Both the position numbers and the translations under genes were made by a program. From positions 1 through 64,000 of the forward strand of contig JAUILU010000007.1 of NCBI GenBank assembly GCA_030432905.1: a stretch of 64,000 nucleotides of DNA. The letters run 5' to 3'. The DNA is from Phycisphaerae bacterium (lineage in GTDB: Bacteria; Planctomycetota; Phycisphaerae; Phycisphaerales; UBA1924). Below the pieces are notes generated by a model that worked only from the letters and a program-made list of their open reading frames with translations, did not search any database and was not told where the DNA came from. Each line of letters begins with the position of its first letter. The stretch's first letter is position 1. This document shows positions 17,601-26,090 of this stretch, in pieces.

Positions 17601-20413
17601 ACATCGAATGGGTTGAACAACTGGAAGAGCAGCGCCTGCAGAATGAAATCATCATTCGCGGCATCAACTGCACCATCGATGTTCGGAAGACCGTCAAAGT
17701 CATCTTCGTTGCCGCTAGCTCCGTCAGGACCTCCATTTGGAGAACCGCCGGGACCTCGCTCAAGCTCGAATTCACCATCTGGATTATTTGCAATCAACTC
17801 ATCTGTGTCAATTTTAGGCATATCCGTGTACATCGACAGCGACGAAACCTGACTCAGGAACGGTTGCGGCTCGACACCATAGAGGATCATCGCGTCGTGC
17901 GAGACGTTCTGGGCGCCGCTGAGCGCGATGTGCTCGACGTCGGAGTTGATGTCATAACCCTCGCCGCGGTACAGCTCTTCGACATCGAGCTTCAGGCCGT
18001 TCTCCCAGAGCTGGCCCATGATGTCGGTCGGCGTGGCGCCTGTCATCGGCGGGACCCAGCCGTCGGAGAGGCGGAGGACCGCCGCGGTCGGGGTGTCCTG
18101 ACGCAGGCCATAAGGCGTCACGGTGGCGCCGGTTGGGTCAGAGATATCCGTGTCCACAAGAGCGCGGAGGCTTGGGACGTCGGGAACGCCGTTCTGATCA
18201 AGATCGACGTAGGGCATGTCCGCCATGTCGCGGAAGTTGAGCGCCATGTGACCTGCAAGACGGACCGCAAGCTCCGGCCCCATGTGGCCGTAGTACTGGG
18301 TCTTGGTCATGTTGAAACGGTCTTGGTCTGCCTGCTCCCAATCCTCTTGTGCAAGGTTCGGCGCGAGCAGGTTCATGTACACGCCGAACGTGTTTGCGAT
18401 CAGGTCGCTTTGTACCTCATACAAATCATCGAGCACCATAGTGTCGCCGTCGAGATCACTATCAGGATCTGCATCGTTGAGATATGTGCCATCACCGAGC
18501 ACCAGACCATCGAGCCAGATCTTGCGGTCGATGTCCTCGCTCAGCTCCGAGAAGTTCGAAGCTTCGAGGATGTTGCTGCGCAGCGGGCGGTGGCCGCTGA
18601 CCGTGGTCAGCATCCTTCGGATATCCAGCGACGAGCGGAGCAGCTTCGTGTCGACGTCGTTGGTCGCGGGCCACGCATCGCTCGCGGTGCTGCGGTCGGA
18701 GCGAAGGAGCGAGTAGGACAGCGGGTTGGTACCGTCGTTGTCGCTCGAGAACGCCTGCTCGAGAGCCGAGAAGTTCTGATCGTCGTTGATGCCGTGGAAA
18801 GTCAGCAGCTCGATAAGGTCATCGATGCCGTAGTACGGCGTACGGTCGTTGCCGCCCGACGAGCTGCCTGGGTAGGCGTTGCCGATCGCGTTGGCGAAGT
18901 CGAGACGGACACTCGCCGATTCGAACGGGGTGTAGTCGTCGAGATCATCGCTGAGCTCGGCGCCGGGGTTTGCTTCGCCGGGCACCTGCCCGAAGTCGTA
19001 GCCCCGGTTGCGGATCGCGCTGGAGACCAGACGCAGGTACGCCTTGCGTCCTGCCTTGCGCATGTTCTCAGGGCCGAAGAGGCCGTAGTCGCCGTCCTGG
19101 CCTGTGCCGGTCGCGAAGACCTCGTCGTAACCGAGCACCTCGCCGTTGCTCGAGACCATTGAGTGCTCGATCGTGTTGAGGAGCTTAAAGAGACTGATCT
19201 CGTGCGCGCCCGAGCCGAGGCGAACACTTGAGTTCGACGGCGTTAGCGAGTCGGTCGCGGTCGAGACATTCACGAGACTCGAAAGATCGATTGCGCGGGC
19301 GGCCATGAACATCCGGTAGTCGGACTTGCCCAAGATCGACGTTGGCCGGTTCGGGTCGCTGAAATCGACGAGTTCGACCCATCGCGAATCGAGGAAGCCG
19401 TCACCGTCGGCGTCTGCGTACTGGTACGCGAAGTACTCGGCGTTGTTCGGGTCAGCCAAGCCGTTGGCCATGGTGAAGCCGGGGTCGTTGACAGGGCGGA
19501 AGAGACCACGCTGGTACATGTTCCAGTGCGCGGGGCGGTTCCAGTCTGCCTCGATACGGCGACCACCGAGGGCGCCACCAGTCGAGAGCATGTTGTTGAA
19601 AGGCAAGTACTGCGTCGGGTTCCCGCTCTCGTCGAAGAGTGAGAGTCTCGCCGACCGATTGCCCGGGTCACGTGTCAGATCGATCGAGGGTGCGTTGAAG
19701 CCGTCCTCGTCGCCTCTGAGGTAGAAGAGGTTGACGAACCTGCCGTCGGGCGCAGGGTTTGAAATCTGAAGCCAGTCACGCTGACGGAGGTAGACCTCGC
19801 CGTCGAGCGTGGTCGAGCCGTCGCCGAGATCAACCGGGCGGGTCGATGCGAGCCACGGGTCGCTTGCGACGCGTATGTCAACATCAGAATCGATGCCGAA
19901 ATTGCTGCTATATAGATCTTTGAGACTGCTAGTCTCGGCGACAAAGCCATCATCCCAGACGGCATCGGCGCTGTGACCGCCGCTCGGGCGGAAACGCAGC
20001 GCATCGATCGCGGTTTGATCGAAGCGATCAAGGATCTCTGTCGGCACGCTCAGGTAGAAGAAGTCGGTGTAAGGCACATCGACGGTCTCGCGGCGCATGA
20101 TCGGGTCGGCCCTTCCGAGCAGGTTGAGCGCTGCTTCGGTCGAAACCTCGGGGGTGATGTCGAACACATCACGACCGATGATGTCGAGGATGTGCTGCGC
20201 GTGGCCGTCACGGCTCTCGATGGTGCTCAGCCGTTCCTTGACTGACGTCGCGTTCCGGCGGTCACCCTTGCCCAGGGCGGCGTAGACTACCGCGAGCACC
20301 AGCACCATCGCCAGCGCACCGAGAACCAGCAGCAGCACCGTGCCTCTACGCGAGCGCGTAGCGAGCTTGGCTGCGAACTGTTTGAAACTATCACTCTTTG
20401 GTGCGAACATCAT
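14648..20413 (-). CDS. Giant GspK-like pseudopilin/minor pilin
   Basis: A 1921-residue protein. The N-terminus has a prepilin-like RRG then TVLLLVLGALAMVLVLAVVY (cleavage expected after Gly24). It lacks Glu at mature position 5, as in GspK. In the C-terminal third GTINTNTAEAEVL matches the GspK signature for the helix-hairpin-helix-like region. GspK proteins are usually about 300 residues, so the ectodomain is some six times larger. Calcium-binding-like segments occur (DADGDGFLDSRW, DLDQNGVPD). The tandem ATG start is preceded by GGAGTG. It is the last pilus-operon gene, 111 bp after the GspJ-like gene. Predicted role: tip complex of a secretion pseudopilus. Family call rests on motifs only. 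Confidence 0.7.
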   Translation of the reverse strand: MMFAPKSDSFKQFAAKLATRSRRGTVLLLVLGALAMVLVLAVVYAALGKGDRRNATSVKERLSTIESRDGHAQHILDIIGRDVFDITPEVSTEAALNLLGRADPIMRRETVDVPYTDFFYLSVPTEILDRFDQTAIDALRFRPSGGHSADAVWDDGFVAETSSLKDLYSSNFGIDSDVDIRVASDPWLASTRPVDLGDGSTTLDGEVYLRQRDWLQISNPAPDGRFVNLFYLRGDEDGFNAPSIDLTRDPGNRSARLSLFDESGNPTQYLPFNNMLSTGGALGGRRIEADWNRPAHWNMYQRGLFRPVNDPGFTMANGLADPNNAEYFAYQYADADGDGFLDSRWVELVDFSDPNRPTSILGKSDYRMFMAARAIDLSSLVNVSTATDSLTPSNSSVRLGSGAHEISLFKLLNTIEHSMVSSNGEVLGYDEVFATGTGQDGDYGLFGPENMRKAGRKAYLRLVSSAIRNRGYDFGQVPGEANPGAELSDDLDDYTPFESASVRLDFANAIGNAYPGSSSGGNDRTPYYGIDDLIELLTFHGINDDQNFSALEQAFSSDNDGTNPLSYSLLRSDRSTASDAWPATNDVDTKLLRSSLDIRRMLTTVSGHRPLRSNILEASNFSELSEDIDRKIWLDGLVLGDGTYLNDADPDSDLDGDTMVLDDLYEVQSDLIANTFGVYMNLLAPNLAQEDWEQADQDRFNMTKTQYYGHMGPELAVRLAGHMALNFRDMADMPYVDLDQNGVPDVPSLRALVDTDISDPTGATVTPYGLRQDTPTAAVLRLSDGWVPPMTGATPTDIMGQLWENGLKLDVEELYRGEGYDINSDVEHIALSGAQNVSHDAMILYGVEPQPFLSQVSSLSMYTDMPKIDTDELIANNPDGEFELERGPGGSPNGGPDGASGNEDDFDGLPNIDGAVDAANDDFILQALLFQLFNPFDVPLVLDGYYIEFADSFFPLSDLVGGAPIVLPPRETVVFWVTNPGSADEADARLQTAYPGINIIIPSGGGPPPNLIEYLIQRQVGNAVALHQIQRRYTKPPSGTLTGSGSYNAVPLDEVRDFFHGDTSARSNANRVVMLWRDNPDFVDPINGRLDWTGSSLNMANRATDQLVDRLRDTEEIAVSSVFGSASGFRAALDRRLALPEIPGRNRTGTARVRNAIRGDDENGVIPLFQPFAPPFINYNNNRQISLALWGSISRRQDSQLASGRSSVAYYTDNFVAGGNPGSEFVTGTPVGALPASVFEYASTDPLANVGFLHSNESDVAGDDGVNMMPEDLDLARDIRGNPFPSANERISDHWQALVGTGPSFRRLPGMESIGRPVIDTTGLALTIPMPASSVTAFDEYAGDRYIQITVNQNEFRDFLTGQRTLRVGDMLLPIAVGGYRTPLEMGTSTSISADGQYAQDVNNRLLQYEAQWTTLGEALAAAAGYANAVGPQTTRAITGNVDDPFADLSFDNSSGFPQPKQDNYVLDRAHLRLDAFVPYLDMDAAAGSPSVFDETVDVRRGLGIPMALAIFDMAQAGSETGFMAKGGIDRPVMGTINTNTAEAEVLRLSPALAMDVFESNSAGVSAFDRLWWPETLRQTSVNDVSYQINAFETRRLRNFSDPSLGSADVLYADVGSTIVDYRDAVRTSRFALPSGLVGGSTNSTEVTDTVVDYRDSNAEELGLLIDRSESSGITGIRNHPGIGSMGELFAARNVISDPMDPYNPTLNNPHLDNQHHMDGFARDDRTSGVGFIDRRGTADNNDNYGRGILNPQEALDFTRNNVLSMEVASFGEPLTGDLFSASLATRLLPESQTGLPTIRDTYVNPTFPGWVNPSPGSGPTDSGLLPIMPDQIPDDYDEQLVQLNAVLNSMSVGSDYYAVWFVLHGYQESDTLNLGEQDPLTPSFRGRYLMILDRSNVTEKGDQPRVLAFVQLPETLPPAP

Positions 20414-20524
20414 TGCTCACTCCGTTTCTGGTATCGGGCTACATTGGCCCGTGCCTGTTGGCCGACGTTGTTTCGCATCGGCGCTGTACATCCCGTTTAT
20501 CGGCTCCTGCCGACCGGGGCTTGC

Positions 20525-22657
20525 TCAGATCCCTCTGCCATCGGGGATTTCAATGATGAATTGAAAGGTCTCCTCGGTGGTCTGATCGATGGGATCCGCG
20601 AAGGACATGGTGACCCGGACCATCTTCGGCCAAGGCCATTCGTTTTCGCTCGAGTCGCCGTCGCCGTCGATATCGTCGGGGACGCCGTCTTCGTTCATGT
20701 CGTAACCATCGGCGATGTCGTCGCCGTCGTTGTCGACCGGGACCGCACGCGGGTCGGCGTAGCCGAAGTAGTGCGTCAGCGGGTAACGCAGCGGCACGTT
20801 GCGGAGGAACCGCTCGTCACGCGTGTCGTTCTCGGTCACCAAACCGTTGATGAGATCAGCGAGCAGGTGCTTCTCAATGTCACGCTGATCTCTGACGTCT
20901 GCTTGGTTTGTGCCGTCAAATGTTCCTGGCATAAACGGACTGGGTCTCGCAACATCTGGTCGCAGCCGCTGAACAACGCCCGCGCGATCCGGTGCGTACA
21001 CACCATCGGGGTCATGCCCGTACCAGATCACCTGATTGGTGTCGAAGTCGTACTCGCCAAGGCTCCACTCTACGATGAACTCCGTGCACTGCGGGATGAA
21101 CTGCGAAGCACCGATGACCTGCTGGTCAGCGCGGTACGTCGCGTGCTGGATGGCGCTGTAGCCCTCGGCCGCTGACGGGCTGAACACATCGGCGTTGTAG
21201 CCCGGGGGCGTGGGTTCGTACCGCATGCGGGTCCGCGCCAGGTCGTCCTCGTAGAGCGACCGATCCGACGGGTAAGGCGGCGGCGAACTTGAGCCGGGCA
21301 AGACGCGCGGGTCCTCGCCTCGCCACGATGCCGAGTAGCTCGGATCGACCTGCCACGAGTTGCTGCCTTCCCAGATCCGCTCGTTTGATCGGCCCGGGAA
21401 CGCGTCCGACATCCACGACTGCTGGACGTGAACCAGATTCTGCAACCCGGACACGTTGTCATCCGCGCCGATCTTCGTCGCAAACGGCGTGTTATCGACG
21501 AACGGATCACCGATCACGTAGTCCGGATCCTGAATCCCGTAGCGGTAGTCGAGGAACTCGCTCGGGCTCATCGCGTACACAGTGTCACGAGGGTTGTACC
21601 TCGGAACATTCGTAAAGATCCCCTGCCTAGCGTCGTAGTTCTCGTTGTTGAGGAACACGTCGCTCGGCGTCCCGGCGAAGAAACGCAGCGATTGAGTTGA
21701 GCTGCCGTCGGAGGACTGCGGCCCGAACCGTTCGTTCGCGTAGATCGTCGTAACGCGGCGTTTGATCTCGCTGAGCGAGGTCGTTGCGATATCAACAATG
21801 CCCGACTCGAAGAGCGGCGACACAACCTCACCGCGGATGCTGAAGCTGCTGAAGGAACCGTCGGTGCCGGCGTCGAAGCTGTTGTCATCGAACGGGCGAC
21901 CGATCGCGGTTTCTACACGGAACACCCCCGCCGCCGCCGGCTGACCGGCGATCTGAAGCTGGTTGTCCTGGAAACGGCGCAGCGATGCGTTGCTAGCGGA
22001 TGACAAGCCGAGCGGGCCGGGCTGACCAGCAGGGTGCAGCTGCGGCACCTTCAGGAGCGTGACGTGGCGCAGCAGCGTCCAGTCGCTCGCGTAGAAGTTA
22101 GGGTTGATCTCGCCGATCGTGTCCTGCGAGACCGACAATCCATGGCGAAGCTGCGAGATCTCGTTGGTCTCATCGAGGAACGGCGTCTGGAAACCTGTAG
22201 TGCCTTCGAGGCGTTCCTGGCCGTGGCCGTAGTAGATCCGTGCCGAGTTGCCGCGTGCGACAAAGTCGCCGTCGAGCGGCGCCCGCGCAGACTCGAACTG
22301 GCCACGAGCGAAGAACATGATCTCATCGATCCTGCGGGGTCTGCGGTTGTCGTACGCGTCGGGCGACAGCGGGACCGCGTCGTTGAGCGCGTACTCGTTA
22401 CGGATTACAAGAAAGCCGTCGCGTGTCATCGACGCGAAGTCCTCACGCATCACACGTTCGACGACAGCTGCATAGGTATTGATCGCGCTGACCCGACGGC
22501 CCGCAGTCACGGTCTTAGAGATCGACGAGAAAATCGTCGAGAGGCCGACTGACAAGATCGACACACCGATCACGGCGACCAACGCCTCAAGCAGCGTAAA
22601 GCCTCGCCGAGTCCGCTTCGGGTTTGCGATATAGGTTTGCATCGTGCGGCTCCTCAT
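20525..22657 (-). CDS. Enlarged GspJ-like pseudopilin
   Basis: A 710-residue protein with a type IV prepilin leader: KRTRRG at 13-19 (cleavage after Gly19), then FTLLEALVAVIGVSILSVG with Glu at mature position 5. The long helix is followed by a large soluble domain. Position before GspK suggests GspJ, which is usually near 200 residues. Near the C-terminus there is an Asp-rich run (NDGDDIADGYD, NEDGVPDDIDGDGD) like thrombospondin type 3 calcium-binding repeats. The ATG at 22657 overlaps the stop of the GspI-like gene (ATGA), which fixes the start. Pilin class is firm; GspJ identity is inferred. Confidence 0.75.
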   Translation of the reverse strand: MRSRTMQTYIANPKRTRRGFTLLEALVAVIGVSILSVGLSTIFSSISKTVTAGRRVSAINTYAAVVERVMREDFASMTRDGFLVIRNEYALNDAVPLSPDAYDNRRPRRIDEIMFFARGQFESARAPLDGDFVARGNSARIYYGHGQERLEGTTGFQTPFLDETNEISQLRHGLSVSQDTIGEINPNFYASDWTLLRHVTLLKVPQLHPAGQPGPLGLSSASNASLRRFQDNQLQIAGQPAAAGVFRVETAIGRPFDDNSFDAGTDGSFSSFSIRGEVVSPLFESGIVDIATTSLSEIKRRVTTIYANERFGPQSSDGSSTQSLRFFAGTPSDVFLNNENYDARQGIFTNVPRYNPRDTVYAMSPSEFLDYRYGIQDPDYVIGDPFVDNTPFATKIGADDNVSGLQNLVHVQQSWMSDAFPGRSNERIWEGSNSWQVDPSYSASWRGEDPRVLPGSSSPPPYPSDRSLYEDDLARTRMRYEPTPPGYNADVFSPSAAEGYSAIQHATYRADQQVIGASQFIPQCTEFIVEWSLGEYDFDTNQVIWYGHDPDGVYAPDRAGVVQRLRPDVARPSPFMPGTFDGTNQADVRDQRDIEKHLLADLINGLVTENDTRDERFLRNVPLRYPLTHYFGYADPRAVPVDNDGDDIADGYDMNEDGVPDDIDGDGDSSENEWPWPKMVRVTMSFADPIDQTTEETFQFIIEIPDGRGI

Positions 22658-23853
22658 CGTGTCGTCACCACTCGTACACCCACAGGCACCTGCGGCGTAA
22701 ACACGATCTGCTGGAATACGTCGTACTCGTTCGTTGAGAACGGCGGATCGAGCACCAGCAATGTGCGCATATCAGCCCCCACTTCGCGTGTGTGCAATTC
22801 TGTCACTGTCCGGACCACACCCTGGTTGTCGACAAACTTCTGGCCGACCTTCGTGAGGTTCTGGACAGCGGAATCTCTCGAGATCCCAGACGCCAAACGC
22901 AATTCATTTGGATCGAGCAGATCAAACCCGGCAAGGTTTGTGTCAGTTTTCGAGAGCGTGCTGCCGTCACCCTGAAGCCTGGCCTCGATCGGCCGGGAGT
23001 AGATGAGTGACGTGTCGCTCGTCTTGGCGTTGTTGACGGTCTTGGCGCGGTCTTCGCGAGTAACCGCGAGCGGGAACCGGCGGTCGTTTGCACCGACGCC
23101 GCCAGAACCTGTCAGCGAGTCACGAAGCGACACGCCACGAGGCAAACGGATGTTGCGATCGATCCGGCGCGTGAAGATCGCGATCTGAATCGGGACCTCC
23201 GACAAACGTTCCGCGGGAATGCTCTTCTCGTACCGCCGGCGGTCGCCGCGCGGAACTACACCGATACCCACATCGACTCGCCTAACAACGATGTCGTACA
23301 CATACCGAGGATCCGCACCGGTAGAGCCGTCAGGCATCAGCCGATCAGCGAGACTGATCCGGTATGCCGGAAGATCGCGAACGTTTGTGCCTTCCATGAT
23401 GGGTTCGCTCGCGAGTCCGCCGCCGATGACGAGCGTGCCGGTGTCCTCAAGGAGCCCAACCGCATCGGGGTTCCTGGGCCTGTTGCCCTCCCAGTTGACG
23501 TCCCAAAGGAAGTCGAGGGTTGAATTCGATGCGCCCACAGGACGCCTTGGATCGCGTTCCGAGATCGCGATGTCACGCTTGAGGATGTCGATGACCGGGA
23601 AGCGGTCAGCCGCATTGAATGAGCCGTACTCATCTACCCAGTCAACCCACTCGACTGACTCACTCTCAACAACCGAACCACGAATCTCGGCCTCGGCTGA
23701 CGTCGAAGCGGCGACACCAATAACCGTGTCCTGCGCCCGGCGCTGCAGATCGATCACCGCGGGGAAGATCGCGACGACACCAACCAATCCGATGGCCAAG
23801 ACAACCACGGAAATCAGGATCTCGAGCAGGGTGAATGCTTTGCGATTTTTCAT
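22654..23853 (-). CDS. Enlarged GspI/PilV-like pseudopilin
   Basis: A 399-residue protein with a short prepilin leader, MKNRKA, followed by FTLLEILISVVVLAIGLVG. Residue -1 is Ala instead of the usual Gly, and Glu at mature position 5 is present. The leader resembles GspI and PilV. The soluble domain (about 340 residues) is much longer than the usual 90-130. Both ends overlap neighbours by ATGA, indicating tight translational coupling. Would be a minor pseudopilin processed by a prepilin peptidase encoded elsewhere. Confidence 0.78.
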   Translation of the reverse strand: MKNRKAFTLLEILISVVVLAIGLVGVVAIFPAVIDLQRRAQDTVIGVAASTSAEAEIRGSVVESESVEWVDWVDEYGSFNAADRFPVIDILKRDIAISERDPRRPVGASNSTLDFLWDVNWEGNRPRNPDAVGLLEDTGTLVIGGGLASEPIMEGTNVRDLPAYRISLADRLMPDGSTGADPRYVYDIVVRRVDVGIGVVPRGDRRRYEKSIPAERLSEVPIQIAIFTRRIDRNIRLPRGVSLRDSLTGSGGVGANDRRFPLAVTREDRAKTVNNAKTSDTSLIYSRPIEARLQGDGSTLSKTDTNLAGFDLLDPNELRLASGISRDSAVQNLTKVGQKFVDNQGVVRTVTELHTREVGADMRTLLVLDPPFSTNEYDVFQQIVFTPQVPVGVRVVTTR

Positions 23854-24959
23854 CGTTTCACCTCAATCAGATCACCGAAGTAGGCGCTTACGGTGTAGAT
23901 CGACGAGTCGGCCTCTTGTGCCGTGCCCTCGGCGTTGTTGCTCTCGTACACGAGTCGCCCCTCGATCCATTTGGTGATGTGAGCCGCCAGCTCGACCGGG
24001 TCAGAAGCGAGCGTCGTATCACGGAACAGCGATGCATCGATCCGTGGATCCTCATCGCGTTCGTAGATCGTCTCGGTCTGCTTGTTCAGACCCCGAAGCT
24101 GGAGCATCTGCGCGAGTCTGCGTTCGCGGTACATCGCGATGTCCGTCACAGGACGAGCCAAGACGGTGTCAGACGATTCGTTCCCGATAAGCTCGGCACG
24201 ACTGGAGACAATCGAAGAATCCAGCGAGTTGCTCGCACGCACAGCCCACGAGCGGAGGTCTTCAGTTTCGTTGATCGGCTTGAGAATCGTGTCGTCAGTG
24301 ATCAGCGTGCGATCGAGGCTGCTCGGCCGCGGATCGATAACGAGCGCACTGGTGCTCACTCTGCTGAGTGTGCCGGTGCCGGCTTTGAAGCGGATCATGA
24401 ACGTCTGGCGGTCCTCGCCGTCATCTTGATCGGTCTGGTCGTAGAAGTCGGTCTCCGGGAAGACCCACGCGCCCGGGCCACGGTCGCTCCCGCTGCCCTG
24501 CAGCGTGCCCGAGACGGGGCTGTATTCGACCAGATCCTCGTACCAGTCCTCGTCGCGGAGTTGTGTACCGAGCACAAAGCCGCGGACCATGTATCCCTCC
24601 GGGAGCCGGACCGCTTCCATCGAGGAAACGGGCACGAAGACGTCGCGCGTCGGCGGGGCCTCGTTCGGACCGAGCGAATTGTCGGTGTCGTCAACAAACG
24701 ATGCGACATGCTCGAAGACGCCGACACTCAGGCCCCGATCCTTGTCGTAGAAGAAGACCGCAGCCGCGTCGCCGCCACCGACGTTCCGAGCGGCGGTGTC
24801 ACGCGCCGAGTAGATCGCCTGCTGCAAGGAGTTCTGCGCCATGCTCTGACGCGATGACGACAGCAACGCCTGGAACGCGGGCACCGCGATACCAAGAAGG
24901 ATCGCGCTGATCACGATGACCACGAGCATTTCAATCAATGTGAACGCGCGACGCATCAT
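23850..24959 (-). CDS. Enlarged GspH/FimT-like pseudopilin
   Basis: A 369-residue protein. MMRRA is followed by FTLIEMLVVIVISAILLGIAVPAF, the prepilin N-methylation motif with Glu at mature position 5 and Pro at position 22. Then come SSSRQSMAQNSLQQAIYSARDTAARN, read here as the GspH/FimT-type helix with small-residue periodicity, and a 300-residue soluble domain. It shares a four-base ATGA with the genes on both sides. Second pseudopilin after the GspG-like gene. Confidence 0.78.
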   Translation of the reverse strand: MMRRAFTLIEMLVVIVISAILLGIAVPAFQALLSSSRQSMAQNSLQQAIYSARDTAARNVGGGDAAAVFFYDKDRGLSVGVFEHVASFVDDTDNSLGPNEAPPTRDVFVPVSSMEAVRLPEGYMVRGFVLGTQLRDEDWYEDLVEYSPVSGTLQGSGSDRGPGAWVFPETDFYDQTDQDDGEDRQTFMIRFKAGTGTLSRVSTSALVIDPRPSSLDRTLITDDTILKPINETEDLRSWAVRASNSLDSSIVSSRAELIGNESSDTVLARPVTDIAMYRERRLAQMLQLRGLNKQTETIYERDEDPRIDASLFRDTTLASDPVELAAHITKWIEGRLVYESNNAEGTAQEADSSIYTVSAYFGDLIEVKR

Positions 24960-26035
24960 GACCCCACCTCAACAATGTTGTCCTCGCGAGCGGCCTCGAC
25001 GGCTTTTCGGCGATAGTCCGCGTCAGAACCAAGCAGGCTGACGGACAGACCGAGGTTCTCCGCGTACCGCTTCTGAAGCTCAGTGTCCGACGCCAGCTGT
25101 TCCTCGTCGATGTAGTCACCGAAGAGCTTGTTCGGACCAGCACCAACAATCGCGTACGAGGCACTCCGCACCTCGTTTGGCATCTCAAAGTCTGCGGCTA
25201 GCGGGTCACCGAACGAATCGAGTACCAACTTCGGCACGTTGAGGTAGGCAACCAGGCCGCTGACGTCGGCGTCGAAATCGACAGCCGAATCGGTGTAAGC
25301 ATCGAGCCCACCGGGCATGTCAGCGATCGCAATCTCATCGCGGTACCACCTGTAGTAGCGCAACGCCGTAGCCCGGCGGTCGCGGATCTCTGCGCGGTAT
25401 ACGTGACGGTTCTGAGAGATCGAACCCGAGCTATCGGTGAAGGTCAAGCGATTGCGCGTATCGATGAAGAGCTCCGAGCTGCCATTTTCAGTATCGAAGA
25501 ACGGCTCGTAGCTCTTTGGACCGCGACGCGCTTCCTCCTCGGCGCCGGCTGTGGTCGGGCGGTAAACAGGAGCGAAGTTGCCGCCCCTGCGGACTTCGAC
25601 AAACCCCGGCCCGTCAACACCGTCAACCTCGGCATCGAGCGCCCCGACAAGGTAGTACGCGAGCGAGTATGTGCTGTACCTCGGGAAGTCGTCGCGTTCA
25701 CCGCGAAGGATCTCGAGATCTCTGCTGACCACGGTCGAGTACACCGCGGGGATTACAAGGCCGTCAACCGACACAAGCGGGTACGGGTTCGCGGTGTCAA
25801 CGCCGATGTCTTTGACCAGCGGCGGCACCATGCCGAACTCTCGCGAGAACTCATCAACCGAAAGCTTGAGACCGTTGATCAGTGCCCGGTCCGAGACAGA
25901 ACGCGCGCCATTGGCCGCGGCCCTGAACGAGACCAGCGTCAGCCCCATCAGCAGAAAGACGATGAAGATACCGACCATCACCTCGGCGAGTGTGAAACCT
26001 GACGTGCTCCGAGTTGTCCTCTTTGAATGCGTCAT
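24956..26035 (-). CDS. GspG-like prepilin (enlarged)
   Basis: A 359-residue protein. SKRTTRSTSG is the leader (cleavage after Gly13), then FTLAEVMVGIFIVFLLMGL with Glu at mature position 5. NGLKLSVDEFSREFGMVPP near 51-69 resembles the Leu-x-x-Tyr-x-x-Gly-x-x-Pro segment of major pseudopilin GspG, but the protein is over twice the normal size. The ATG at 26035 is preceded by GGAGA eight bases upstream. Two longer in-frame starts (26068, 26098) would add non-leader residues and overlap PilC. First of five pilin genes, 55 bp after pilC/gspF. Confidence 0.75.
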   Translation of the reverse strand: MTHSKRTTRSTSGFTLAEVMVGIFIVFLLMGLTLVSFRAAANGARSVSDRALINGLKLSVDEFSREFGMVPPLVKDIGVDTANPYPLVSVDGLVIPAVYSTVVSRDLEILRGERDDFPRYSTYSLAYYLVGALDAEVDGVDGPGFVEVRRGGNFAPVYRPTTAGAEEEARRGPKSYEPFFDTENGSSELFIDTRNRLTFTDSSGSISQNRHVYRAEIRDRRATALRYYRWYRDEIAIADMPGGLDAYTDSAVDFDADVSGLVAYLNVPKLVLDSFGDPLAADFEMPNEVRSASYAIVGAGPNKLFGDYIDEEQLASDTELQKRYAENLGLSVSLLGSDADYRRKAVEAAREDNIVEVGS

Positions 26036-26090
26036 TGCGCTTTCTCCGGGGTATTCGGCGTGATGCATTGGCACCCGCCGACGGACCTCT

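Noticed and set aside
17333..19162. 609-codon plus-strand open frame
   Set aside because: Antisense to the giant GspK-like gene and without family motifs; typical shadow of a high-GC gene.
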